Assembly: GCA_036389795.1 (NCBI GenBank)
Contig: DASVWD010000059.1
Span: 1-62,421 of the forward strand
Direction: 5' to 3'
From: Longimicrobium sp.
GTDB taxonomy: Bacteria > Gemmatimonadota > Gemmatimonadetes > Longimicrobiales > Longimicrobiaceae
DNA length: 62,421 bases
Within the stretch, counting starts at the first letter, position 1, and each line of letters begins with the position of its first letter. The position numbers were made by a program, and so were the translations under genes. Shown here in pieces: positions 51,044 to 59,104 of this stretch. A model generated the notes under the pieces. The model worked only from the letters and a program-made list of their open reading frames with translations, had not been told where the DNA came from and did not search any database.

Positions 51044-53632
51044 CTAGGGGCGGCTCGGCGCGCCGCCTTCCTGCGGCACGCTGAGCGTGATGTTGCGAAA
51101 CTCGATCGGATTCTCCTCGCCCTGCAGCATGATCGGTCCCGGGGCGGCTTCGTCGCCGTCGATCGCGCTCCCGGTGATCCCCGGGACGATCTGGTCGGAG
51201 ATGACCGTCCTGCCGTTGACCACCACCGTGATGCGGCGCCCCACCATCGTGATGTCGATCGACTGCCAGACGCCGACGCCGAGCCCCGCGTTCTCGCTCG
51301 GCACCAGGAACTTGTGCACGGCGCCCGTGGTGTTCCTGGCGGGCATCCGGGTGTCCTGTGTCGTCCGCAGGATCACCCAGTAGCGGCCGCGCGGAAAGAT
51401 CCCGCTGGCGCCCGGACCCGGGTGCCGGAACTCGGCGTGCAGCTTGAAATCCTGGAATCGCTGCACGGTCATGAGGTTCGCCCCCTCGTTCGCGGTGTTG
51501 ACGAGGATGCCGTCGCGCACGACCCAGAAGCTCGGGAGCGAGCGGGCGGTCGGCGCGATCGTCCACCCGGACAGGTCCTTCCCGTTGAACAGTGCGACCG
51601 GCTCCGTCCACGCCTTCGGCGCGTCGCGAAGCAGGCCCGGTGCGCGCCTGCCCACGAATGCCCGCATGACTCCCGCGGGGTACACGAGCGTGCCGATGAG
51701 CGAGTCGCCGGCTGGACGCACCTCGAAGCGGAGATCGCGCGAAGGCACCTCCCACGACGCCGGGATCAGCTCCCACTCCATGGGAATGCTGAAGCGAGCG
51801 ACCCCCTCCGTCCGGCTCCAGTCGATCCTCCCGATCGGCCGCGCGCCTCCGATCAGGCCGACGTACCGTCCCACGAGGCCCTCGAACCCCGACCGCTCGA
51901 TCTCGAGCCACGACGACGAGACGTCGTTGGGTCCCGTGGGGCCCAGCAGCTGGAGGTTCCATCTCCCGAAGGCAGAGTCGGCGAGGAGGGCCTCGACGCC
52001 AGCCAGGTCGGGACGCGGAGCCGCCGCGACGGAGGCGCCGGCGCCGGCCTCCCGTGCCATGAACTGGTCGCGACCGATGACGGTCGACAGCGCGAGGGCC
52101 GAGTCGCCGCTCGTGGCGAAGACCACGTGTGCGCCGAAGGTCTCGCGCATGGATGGATCGCGCCACTGCACGTAGAACGCGTCGTTGCCGTGAGACTCGA
52201 GATCCGCGAGCCGACCCTGGCCCATCTGGAGGGTCAGCGCCGATCCGGCGACCCGGACGTGGACGGGGCCGAACAGCGGGTGGTCGTAGCGCCCCGCGTA
52301 CGCGGCGAGCGGGAGACGCGGCGGCGCGCTCGCGCGCATCGCCCGCATGGCACGCTCGTTGACCTCGCGCAGGCTGTCGGCGTTCGGTCTGCGCGCGAAC
52401 GCTTCGCCCGCCCAATCGCGCGGCTCGTAGCCGAGGTAGGTGTCGGCGATGCGGTTCACGAGGGCGAACGGAACCTGCGTCGCGCCCGCCGACGACGTGT
52501 TCACGAGCACCACGACGCCCAGCCGATCCTCGGGAAAGAGCGCCATGTACGCGGCCTGGCCGCTGGCCGCGCCGCCGTGCCAGAGTATGCGGTGGCCGCG
52601 GTAGTCCGAGATCTGCCAGCCCATCCCGAAGGCGAACACGGTGTCCTGCATCAGCCGCGCGGTGCGAAAGGCCGGCGAGGTCCGCAGGTTCACCTGGACC
52701 CGGTGCATCTCGCGCATCGTGGAATCGCTCACGTAGCGCGTGCCGTCGAGCACTCCGTCGTTCAGGTGCAGGCGCATCCAGCGCGTCAGGTCGGCCGCGC
52801 CGGACTGGACGGCGTCGGCCGGCGCGGTGGCGCCGCGCCGCGAATCGCGCGGCATCTCCTGCTGCCGGCCCGCGAGCGTCGCGTGGGGCGCGGCGATGTT
52901 CGACATCGTCGCCGCCTGCTCGTACGTCCAGGTCGTGCGCGGCAACTGCAGCCGCCGGACGACGAGATCGCGCAGGACCGACTCGAACGGCATTCGCGCG
53001 GCTGCCGCGGCGGCCTCACCCGCGACCGTATAGCCGATCGCCGAGGGCACGGCCGTCTGCCGGAAGGGCGCGACGACCCGCAGGTGCCGCATGCGGCGCA
53101 GCAGGTCGTCTCGATCGGCCGCCGCGAGCACGGCCATGACGGGCGCGGGGTCCAGGCCGGTGCGATGCGACAGGAAGTCCCGCACCGTCGCCTGGCGGGT
53201 GAGGGAGTCCGTGGGCAGCACCAGCGTCGGCAGATGGCGGCGAACGGGATCGTCCCACCGGAGGGCGCCGCGGTCCACGAGCATCGCCGCCGCCGTCGCC
53301 GTGAACGAGCTCGTGAGCCCCGCGATGTCGAAGACGGTGCGCTCGTCGACCGGGTCCGGGCTTCCGAGCCGGCGTACGCCGTAGCCTTTCGCTACCAGCG
53401 TCGAGTCGTTGCGCACGACCGCGATCGCGAGCCCCGGGATCCGCCATTGCTCGAGCACGTCGGCGACGTAGCGGTCGAGCTCCGCCGGAAATGGAGCGGC
53501 CGGCGGCCGGCGCTCCTGTGCGTCGAGGCTCGGCGCCACCGCCGCCGCCAATGCCAGCGCGACGCCCCATCGGGGTGCGCGCCTTCCGCCGCGTGCCGCG
53601 CGATCAGCGATCCACGATAGCTGCTTCACCAT
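51044..53632 (-). CDS. Serine-hydrolase-like domain fused to DUF1080, active site lost
   Basis: An 862-aa exported protein. Residues about 45-420 form a beta-lactamase/PBP-like domain, but the SxxK site reads G105-L-T-S108 (in DIAGLTSSFTA) and the YxN site reads P196-S-A198; only the HGG motif (ILWHGGAASG) remains. A lipocalin-like middle part (about 430-620) follows. The C-terminal 240 residues are a DUF1080/3-keto-disaccharide-hydrolase jelly roll (VALFNGKDLSGWT, GIFPRGRYWVIL, NPIEFRNITLSV). The first domain is probably a binding module rather than an enzyme. ATG at 53632 with GGAGG eight bases ahead. Confidence 0.9.
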   Translation of the reverse strand: MVKQLSWIADRAARGGRRAPRWGVALALAAAVAPSLDAQERRPPAAPFPAELDRYVADVLEQWRIPGLAIAVVRNDSTLVAKGYGVRRLGSPDPVDERTVFDIAGLTSSFTATAAAMLVDRGALRWDDPVRRHLPTLVLPTDSLTRQATVRDFLSHRTGLDPAPVMAVLAAADRDDLLRRMRHLRVVAPFRQTAVPSAIGYTVAGEAAAAAARMPFESVLRDLVVRRLQLPRTTWTYEQAATMSNIAAPHATLAGRQQEMPRDSRRGATAPADAVQSGAADLTRWMRLHLNDGVLDGTRYVSDSTMREMHRVQVNLRTSPAFRTARLMQDTVFAFGMGWQISDYRGHRILWHGGAASGQAAYMALFPEDRLGVVVLVNTSSAGATQVPFALVNRIADTYLGYEPRDWAGEAFARRPNADSLREVNERAMRAMRASAPPRLPLAAYAGRYDHPLFGPVHVRVAGSALTLQMGQGRLADLESHGNDAFYVQWRDPSMRETFGAHVVFATSGDSALALSTVIGRDQFMAREAGAGASVAAAPRPDLAGVEALLADSAFGRWNLQLLGPTGPNDVSSSWLEIERSGFEGLVGRYVGLIGGARPIGRIDWSRTEGVARFSIPMEWELIPASWEVPSRDLRFEVRPAGDSLIGTLVYPAGVMRAFVGRRAPGLLRDAPKAWTEPVALFNGKDLSGWTIAPTARSLPSFWVVRDGILVNTANEGANLMTVQRFQDFKLHAEFRHPGPGASGIFPRGRYWVILRTTQDTRMPARNTTGAVHKFLVPSENAGLGVGVWQSIDITMVGRRITVVVNGRTVISDQIVPGITGSAIDGDEAAPGPIMLQGEENPIEFRNITLSVPQEGGAPSRP

Positions 53633-53790
53633 TCGGAAACCTCCGAAGAATGCCAGGCTATCCCTCAACACCGAGATCGGCGCCTGCAACGCACTGACGC
53701 ACTTCCTTCGCGCTTCGCACCTCGCACTCTCAGTTCATCAACGCCCGGAACGCCTTCCCGTGAGCACGGCTGGACGTCAGGCGGGCCTCA
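53559..53790 (-). repeat. Cassette D2: LytTR-tail fragment + leader + signal-peptide codons
   Basis: The partner of D1. The LytTR tail here reads RLTSSRAHGKAFRALMN with its stop codon, against RLTSSRAHGESFRALMD in the intact gene at 54144. Signal-peptide codons differ from D1 at only four of 28 residues. Confidence 0.9.
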
Positions 53791-53796
53791 CGGTTG

Positions 53797-53935
53797 GTCT
53801 CCTGGTTCGATGTGGCTGCAACCAGGCACAAGGCTAGGCGGCGGCGAGGAAGCGCCCAATCGCGCGGGGACGAACCCGCCGGGATGGAGGACGGCTGTGC
53901 AGGATCGGAGGATGGGGATCGGCAGGCCAGATCGA
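53797..53935 (-). repeat. Leader repeat L2 with promoter, no gene behind it
   Basis: Second copy of the NTF2-like leader. Promoter TTGGGC-N17-TAGCCT (53859-53831), ribosome site ACCAGGAGAC and GTG-AGG codons are intact, but the reading frame stops at the fifth codon because the sequence switches to the LytTR tail of D2. Confidence 0.82.
53831..53859 (-). promoter_or_regulatory. Orphan promoter in L2
   Basis: Minus strand TTGGGC, 17-base spacer, TAGCCT; it would drive transcription into D2 and the serine-hydrolase/DUF1080 gene. Confidence 0.5.
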
Positions 53936-53953
53936 AGAACAACAACTGCATGT

Positions 53954-54031
53954 CTCACGCAGAGGAAGCAGAGTCAGCAGAGTCAACAGAGGGATTGTAG
54001 TTCTCTGCTGACTCTGCTGACTCTGCGTGAG
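53954..54031. repeat. Family-2 long hairpin, unit TCAGCAGAG
   Basis: Left arm CTCACGCAGAG plus three 9-mer units, right arm the complement with two units, so the left arm is one unit longer. It lies about 110 bases past the LytTR gene. Confidence 0.88.
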
Positions 54032-54063
54032 TCCAGGTTGTTCATCAGATACGCGATACGCAC

Positions 54064-54143
54064 CTTCTATGCACTAACGCACTAACGCACTCCACTTCGC
54101 ACTTCGCACCCCGCACTTCGCACCCCGCACTTCGCACTCCAGT
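54064..54143 (-). repeat. Family-4 repeats after the LytTR gene
   Basis: On the minus strand AGTGCGAAGTGCGGGGTGCGAAG and AGTGCGTTAGTGCG units in an array directly after the LytTR stop codon. Confidence 0.85.
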
Positions 54144-54902
54144 TCAGTCCATCAACGCCCGGAACGACTCCCCGTGCGCCCGGCTGGACGTCAGGCGCGC
54201 GCCGTCGCGCAGGATCAGCACGTACTCGCCGCGGAACCACGGCTCCACGCGCTCCACCGCGTCCAGGTTCACGATCGCCGAGCGGCTCACCCGCACGAAG
54301 CGCTCGGGGTCGAGCCGCGCCTCCACCTCCTTGAGCGGCTCGCGGATCAGGTGGGCGGCGCCGCCCTTCGCGTGCAGCCGCACGTAGTTGCGCTCGGCCT
54401 CGATCCACTCCACCTGCTCGGCCGGGAGGAAGAAGGCCGCGCCCTGGTCGCGCACCACGAAGCGGCTGGCGTAGCGGCGGCGCCGCTCCAGCCCCTCCAG
54501 CAGCGCCACCACCCGCTCGTCGGCCCGCCCCGGCGCGCGCAGGCGGACCCGCTCGGCCGCGCGCTCCAGCGCCGTCGCCAGCCGCTCGGGGTCCACCGGC
54601 TTCAGCAGGTAGTCGAGCGCGTTCACCTCGAAGGCGCGGATGGCGTAGGCGTCGTACGCGGTCACGAACACCACCGCCGGCATCTCCGCCGGGCCCACCT
54701 CCTCCAGCACGCCGAAGCCGTCCAGCTCGGGCATCTGCACGTCCAGGAACACCAGGTCGGGCCGCAGCTCGCGGATGGCGCGCACCGCCTGGCGCCCGTC
54801 GGCGCACTCGCCCACCACCGCCACGTCGGAGCGGCCGGCCAGCAGCATCGCCACGCGCTCGCGCCCGTGCGGCTCGTCGTCCACCACCAGCGCGCGGATC
54901 AA
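54144..54902 (-). CDS. LytTR-family response regulator
   Basis: A 252-aa regulator. Receiver 1-120 with acidic pair DDE (8-10), phospho-acceptor Asp54 in FLDVQMPE and Lys in LLKPVD; LytTR DNA-binding domain about 145-250 (VEWIEAERNYVRLH, FVRVSRSAIVNLDAVERVEPWF, GEYVLILRDGARLTSSR). The TTG start overlaps the stop of the kinase gene (TTGA) and has GAGGAGG ahead. Its 3' end is duplicated in D1 and D2. Confidence 0.92.
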   Translation of the reverse strand: MIRALVVDDEPHGRERVAMLLAGRSDVAVVGECADGRQAVRAIRELRPDLVFLDVQMPELDGFGVLEEVGPAEMPAVVFVTAYDAYAIRAFEVNALDYLLKPVDPERLATALERAAERVRLRAPGRADERVVALLEGLERRRRYASRFVVRDQGAAFFLPAEQVEWIEAERNYVRLHAKGGAAHLIREPLKEVEARLDPERFVRVSRSAIVNLDAVERVEPWFRGEYVLILRDGARLTSSRAHGESFRALMD

Positions 54903-56047
54903 CGCGCCTCCTCGGGCTGGGGCGCGGCGGCCCACTCCGTGGTGTGGAACGGGAGCAGCACGGTGACCACCGCCCCGCGGCCGGGCGCGTTCGCCAGCGT
55001 CAGCTCGTGCTCGGGACCGTAGAGCTGCGCCAGCCGGAGCCGTGTGTTGCGCAGCCCCACCCCCTCGCGCGGCGCGCCGTCGTCGAGCCCCGGGCCGTCG
55101 TCGCGCACCTCCAGCAGCAGCGCGTCGTCGTCGCGGCGGGCGCGGATCGCCAGCTCGCCCGCGTCGGAGAGGCGCCCGATCCCGTGGCGCAGCGCGTTCT
55201 CCACCAGCGGCTGCAGCAGCAGGTTGGGGACGAGCGCCGCGCGCGCCTCCCGGTCGGCCTCCACCGACACGCGCAGGCGCTCTCCCAGGCGGATCTGCAT
55301 GATGTCCAGGTAGCGCGCCACGTAGCCGAGCTCCTCCTCCAGCGTCACCTCCTGCGGGGCCGCGCGGTCCAGCGTGTGGCGGAGCAGCTCGCTGAGCCGC
55401 AGCACCATGCGGTCGGCCGCCGCCACGTCGCGGTGCATGAGCGTGGAGAGCGCGCTCAGGGCGTTGAAGAGGAAGTGCGGGTGGAGCTGCGCCTTGAGCG
55501 CGTCGAGCTGCACGCGCGACAGGCGCGCCTCCAGCTGGCTGGCGCGCAGCTGCCGCTCGTGCAGCTCCCGGTAGTAGCGGATCCCGTGCGCCAGCGCCGC
55601 CACGATCCAGTAGGTGAGCAGGAGCGGGAAGAACTCGGCGTACACGAAGTCCAGCAGCGTGCCCCTCTCCACCCAGCCGAGCGCGCGCGCCAGGGGCAGG
55701 AAGAGCGCCAGCTTGAGCGGCACGAAGAGCGCGCTCGCCAGCGCGTGCACCGGTAGCGCCCGCCGCCAGCCGCCGCGCTCCAGCGGGAAGCGGCCCGCCA
55801 GCCACACGATGGCCGGGGTGAAGACGGCGCACGTGTACCAGTCGAGCAGCGTGTAGCCCAGCACGCGCTCCCAGTCCACCGCGCCATCGCCGAAGCGCAT
55901 GCGGCTGACCGCGTGCTGGCTGGCCGAGAGCAGCGCCAGCACCGTCCACACCGCGAAGCCGCCCGCCCACAGCCACCCGCGGGGGAAGCCGTGCAGCGGG
56001 AGCGTCCGCGCGGGCGCGGCGGCCGTCCGGTGAGCGATGGTGGACAT
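54899..56047 (-). CDS. LytS-type sensor histidine kinase
   Basis: A 382-aa membrane kinase. Four helices near 25-42, 62-84, 98-118 and 131-153, then the His_kinase domain with QLHPHFLFNALSALSTL (phospho-acceptor His191) and an HATPase (LVENALRHGI, DDGPGLD, GVGLRNTRLRL). It pairs with the overlapping LytTR regulator. The signal is unknown; the short loops suggest sensing within the membrane. Confidence 0.92.
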   Translation of the reverse strand: MSTIAHRTAAAPARTLPLHGFPRGWLWAGGFAVWTVLALLSASQHAVSRMRFGDGAVDWERVLGYTLLDWYTCAVFTPAIVWLAGRFPLERGGWRRALPVHALASALFVPLKLALFLPLARALGWVERGTLLDFVYAEFFPLLLTYWIVAALAHGIRYYRELHERQLRASQLEARLSRVQLDALKAQLHPHFLFNALSALSTLMHRDVAAADRMVLRLSELLRHTLDRAAPQEVTLEEELGYVARYLDIMQIRLGERLRVSVEADREARAALVPNLLLQPLVENALRHGIGRLSDAGELAIRARRDDDALLLEVRDDGPGLDDGAPREGVGLRNTRLRLAQLYGPEHELTLANAPGRGAVVTVLLPFHTTEWAAAPQPEEAR

Positions 56048-56210
56048 TCCGTCAGGTGGCAGGTTGGCTTATGGGGTCGAATGCTTCCGCTGGCTCCAAG
56101 ATATCACCCTCCTCCCGCTGCCCTACCCCACCCGGGACGGTACCGCCTTCCGTCCGGACCACCCTCCCCCGTCGCGGGACGATTCCGCTCCACCGCGCGA
56201 CGACGCGACT

Positions 56211-56777
56211 TCAGCTGATGGGGAGAAATCGCACCGTCTTCTTCAGCCCCGCCTTGATGAACATTTCCCGGTACCTGGCCGGCGAAAGAGGCGGCCGCGT
56301 CAGTCCCCGTCGATGGCTGTCGAGCACCGCCAGAGCATCGTCGCGGTTCGCGGAGATCAGGCCGCCGACGAATGCGTCGGGATGGATCGGCGTGATCCCG
56401 AACGGGGCGAGGGTATCGAGCGGGAAGTGCCGCAGATTGAAGGTCACGATACGCTGCGCGCCGGCTGCGATCGCCGCGGCGGCGACGTGCCGGTCTTTCG
56501 GATCGATGCCGGCTACCGACTTCTCGTGGCGCCGGTAGCCGAGAACGCGTGCGTCGGGGAACGCCTCCTCCATCGCTCTCCCGGTCCGGTGGATCCGATC
56601 CGGTGGGAAGTCCGGGATGTTCACGAGAAGGTTCCGCATCCACTCCTGCTGGATTTCGTCGGTCCAGCGCGGCAAAAAGAGCTCGGCGTCCGCCAGCCGC
56701 AGCAGCACGTCGCGCAGGAATTGGCCGTAGAGCACGTTCGCGTCGAGGACGGCGACGAGCGGCTCCCGGGAGCTCAC
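56211..56777 (-). CDS. PIN-domain toxin
   Basis: A 188-aa PIN-fold ribonuclease: AVLDANVLYGQFLRDVLLRLA with the first acidic residue, ELFLPRWTDEIQQEW, then DPKDRHVAAAAIAAGAQRIVTFNLRHFP with the central acidic residues. Longer than classical VapC because of a C-terminal helical tail (DALAVLDSHRRGLTRPPLSPARY). Its ATG overlaps the stop of the upstream HTH gene (ATGA), as expected of a toxin-antitoxin pair. Confidence 0.9.
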   Translation of the reverse strand: MSSREPLVAVLDANVLYGQFLRDVLLRLADAELFLPRWTDEIQQEWMRNLLVNIPDFPPDRIHRTGRAMEEAFPDARVLGYRRHEKSVAGIDPKDRHVAAAAIAAGAQRIVTFNLRHFPLDTLAPFGITPIHPDAFVGGLISANRDDALAVLDSHRRGLTRPPLSPARYREMFIKAGLKKTVRFLPIS

Positions 56778-57256
56778 GTCTCCTGCTGCGGCATGGTGGC
56801 CTCGTACAGGTCCTGGGTGAGCTCCGTGATCTCGTCCAGCAACTCCTGGCGGCGCTCCCGCTCGCGCTGGAAGGCGAGCACGTCGGCCAGGCGGATGCGG
56901 CGGTGCTTGTTGGCCCGGCGGCCGGGGAGGATGCCCGCGTCCACCAGGTTCGCCACGTGGGTGCGGGAGAAGCCGAGCATCCGCGCCGCGACGCCGGTGG
57001 ACACCTCTTCGGCCGTGGTCACCACCGCCACGGTGTGCCCCTCGGCCAGCTCGCGCAGGATGGTGGCGACCATGCGCGCGAGCGGCGACGACACCTTCAC
57101 CGGCTTCTGGCCGGGCGCCGAGAACGTGAGCCCCTCCTCGGACGACGCCTGCTCGAGCGCGGCGGCGCTCCGCGCCGCGGCGGCCGTGCTCACCTTCGCC
57201 GCGGCCAGGTCGAGCACGTCGACCACGGTCACCTGGTCCTTCAGCGTCATTGTCAT
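56774..57256 (-). CDS. Helix-turn-helix antitoxin (excisionase/MerR-like)
   Basis: About 160 aa from the ATG at 57256 (GGAGAGG ahead). The centre has an excisionase-type HTH: EEVSTGVAARMLGFSRTHVANLVDAGILPGRRANKHRRIRLADVLAF. The C-terminal helix (ERRQELLDEITELTQDLYEATM) probably wraps the PIN toxin. N-terminal residues are Ala-rich. A longer start (57331) lies across the promoter. Confidence 0.88.
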   Translation of the reverse strand: MTMTLKDQVTVVDVLDLAAAKVSTAAAARSAAALEQASSEEGLTFSAPGQKPVKVSSPLARMVATILRELAEGHTVAVVTTAEEVSTGVAARMLGFSRTHVANLVDAGILPGRRANKHRRIRLADVLAFQRERERRQELLDEITELTQDLYEATMPQQET

Positions 57257-57293
57257 CGTCGCCTCTCCGCGCGGCGGTTCCCGTCGAGCGAAG

Positions 57294-57322
57294 AGTATAG
57301 CCGGTCCTCCTTCAAAACGCAA
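57294..57322 (-). promoter_or_regulatory. Promoter of the HTH/PIN toxin-antitoxin operon
   Basis: Minus strand TTGCGT (57322-57317), 17-base spacer, TATACT (57299-57294), 37 bases before the antitoxin ATG. Confidence 0.75.
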
Positions 57323-57462
57323 CAAACACAACTGCGCGAGACGGCGGGAGCCACAGCACGCCGGCGCGATCGCGTGGGAACCAGGGTACGAAACGAGAGC
57401 ACCGACCCGGTACGGTCGGGTCGGTGCGCCGTGGAGGCCTGCTGAGCTCGTCGCGCCGCGGA

Positions 57463-59103
57463 TCAGGCCGGCTCGCTCGCCGGGAGCGCGAGGGTGAAGG
57501 TGCTCCCGCGGCCGGGGGTGCTCTCCAGGCGCAGCTCGCCGCCCAGCATCTCGGCCAGGCCGCGCGCCACGGCGAGGCCCAGCCCGGTGCCCCCCACCTC
57601 GCGGCGGTTCGACTGCTCCACCTGCCAGAACGGCTCGAACACCCGCTCCCGGTTCTCCGGCGCGATCCCCACCCCGCTGTCGGCCACGCGCACCAGGTGG
57701 CGCGCCCCCTCGCGCGCGCCCTCGATCACCACCCGGCCGTGGTCGGTGAACTTCACCGCGTTGGTCACCAGGTTGCGCAGCACCTGCCGCACCTTCACCG
57801 GGTCGGTCTCCACCCGCGCCGGCTCCTCCTGCAGGCGCACCTCGAAGCCCAGCCCCTTCTCGCGCGCCAGCGGCTCCAGCAGGAGCGCCGTCTCGCGCAC
57901 CATCTCACGCAGGTCCACCGCCTCCAGGTGCGCCCGCTCGTGGCCCGCCTCCATCCGCGAGAAGGTGAGGATCTCCTCGATCACCCCCACCAGGTGGCGC
58001 GCGCTGGCCACGATGCGGTCGAGCTGCTCGCGCTGCCGGGAGTTCAGCGGCCCGGCGAGCCCCGCCTGCAGCAGGTCGGCGTAGCCGGTGATGGCGTTCA
58101 GCGGCGTGCGCAGCTCGTGGCTCATGACGGCCAGGAACTCGCTCTTGGCGCGGCTGGCCTCCTGCGCCGCCTCGTAGAGCCGCGCGTTGCTCACCGACAT
58201 GGCCGCGCGCTGGGCGAAGTCCTCGGCCAGCGCCAGGTCGGTCTTGCGGTAGACCCGCTCGCCGCAGACGAAGGTGATGGCGCCCAGCACCTCGCCGCGC
58301 GCCACCAGCGGCACCGCCATCAGCGAGCGGGCGCCCAGCGCGCGGATCAGCCGGGCGTGCCCGGGCCCCTGCGACACGGAATTGACGTACCCCGCGCTCA
58401 GCCGGCGGTGGAAGACGGGCCGCCCCGTGCGCAGCGCCTCCGCGCCGGGGAGCGACGAGCCGGCCTGGAGGGGGAACCGCTCGCGCAACTCGGCCAGGAG
58501 CGGCTCCTTCTCCGGGTCGGCGTGCGCCACGGCGATGCGGGCCAGGCGCCCGTCGGCCTCCAGCACGTCGATCACGCACCACTCGGCCAGGTGGGGGACG
58601 GCCAGCCGGGCCAGCGTCTCCAGCGTCTCGTGGTAGTCCAGCGAGCCGGCCAGCGCCTGGCTCACGTCGGAGAGGAAGCGGGCCCGCTCGGCCTCGGCCT
58701 CCGCCTGCTCGCGCCCCGCGCGCTCGCGCTCGAGCTGCAGGCGCCGCTCCTCGGCCTCGCGCCGGTCGGTGACGTCGCGCAGGGAGACCAGGAGGGCGGG
58801 GCGGCCCTCCCACTCGATGTGCACCACCAGCAGCTCGGCCGCCACCACCTGCCCGCCGGGGCGCACCACGTCGAGCTCGGCGGTCTCGCCGGCCACCACG
58901 GGGAAGCCGAACTGCTCCCCCACCAGCTCGCGCGCATGGCGGCCGAAGAGCCGCTCGGCCGCGGGGTTGGCGAAGCGCACCAGCCCGTCGTCCCCCACGA
59001 TCACGATGCCGTCGGGGAGGCGCTCGATGATGAGCCGGAGCCGCTCCTCCGCGTCGGGGCGGGCGTGGCGCGGGGGAGCCGCGCCGGGTGCCGCGGTGCT
59101 CAT
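57463..59103 (-). CDS. PAS-GAF histidine kinase in the kai operon
   Basis: A 546-aa soluble kinase. PAS about 20-112 (IIERLPDGIVIVGDDGLVRFANPAAERLFG), coiled coil 115-145, GAF about 150-310, HisKA with His329 in VMSHELRTPLN, HATPase with NLVTNAVKFT, DSGVGI and GTGLGLAV. No KaiB-like N-terminal domain as in SasA, so if it reads KaiC it does so through PAS or GAF, more as CikA does. Its ATG overlaps the kaiC stop region (59103/59105), placing it as the third gene of the operon. Confidence 0.92.
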   Translation of the reverse strand: MSTAAPGAAPPRHARPDAEERLRLIIERLPDGIVIVGDDGLVRFANPAAERLFGRHARELVGEQFGFPVVAGETAELDVVRPGGQVVAAELLVVHIEWEGRPALLVSLRDVTDRREAEERRLQLERERAGREQAEAEAERARFLSDVSQALAGSLDYHETLETLARLAVPHLAEWCVIDVLEADGRLARIAVAHADPEKEPLLAELRERFPLQAGSSLPGAEALRTGRPVFHRRLSAGYVNSVSQGPGHARLIRALGARSLMAVPLVARGEVLGAITFVCGERVYRKTDLALAEDFAQRAAMSVSNARLYEAAQEASRAKSEFLAVMSHELRTPLNAITGYADLLQAGLAGPLNSRQREQLDRIVASARHLVGVIEEILTFSRMEAGHERAHLEAVDLREMVRETALLLEPLAREKGLGFEVRLQEEPARVETDPVKVRQVLRNLVTNAVKFTDHGRVVIEGAREGARHLVRVADSGVGIAPENRERVFEPFWQVEQSNRREVGGTGLGLAVARGLAEMLGGELRLESTPGRGSTFTLALPASEPA

Positions 59104-59104
59104 C

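Noticed and set aside
48945-53632. Recent mobile element carrying the M3 and S12-like genes
   Set aside because: Cassettes D1 and D2 are direct repeats of host-gene pieces; there is no transposase, integrase or terminal inverted repeat, so duplication and recombination explain them better.
53730-53951. 73-aa minus-strand ORF ending in HGKAFRALMN
   Set aside because: It is an accidental in-frame join of the L2 leader to the duplicated LytTR tail; the ribosome site of L2 belongs to another frame that stops after four codons.
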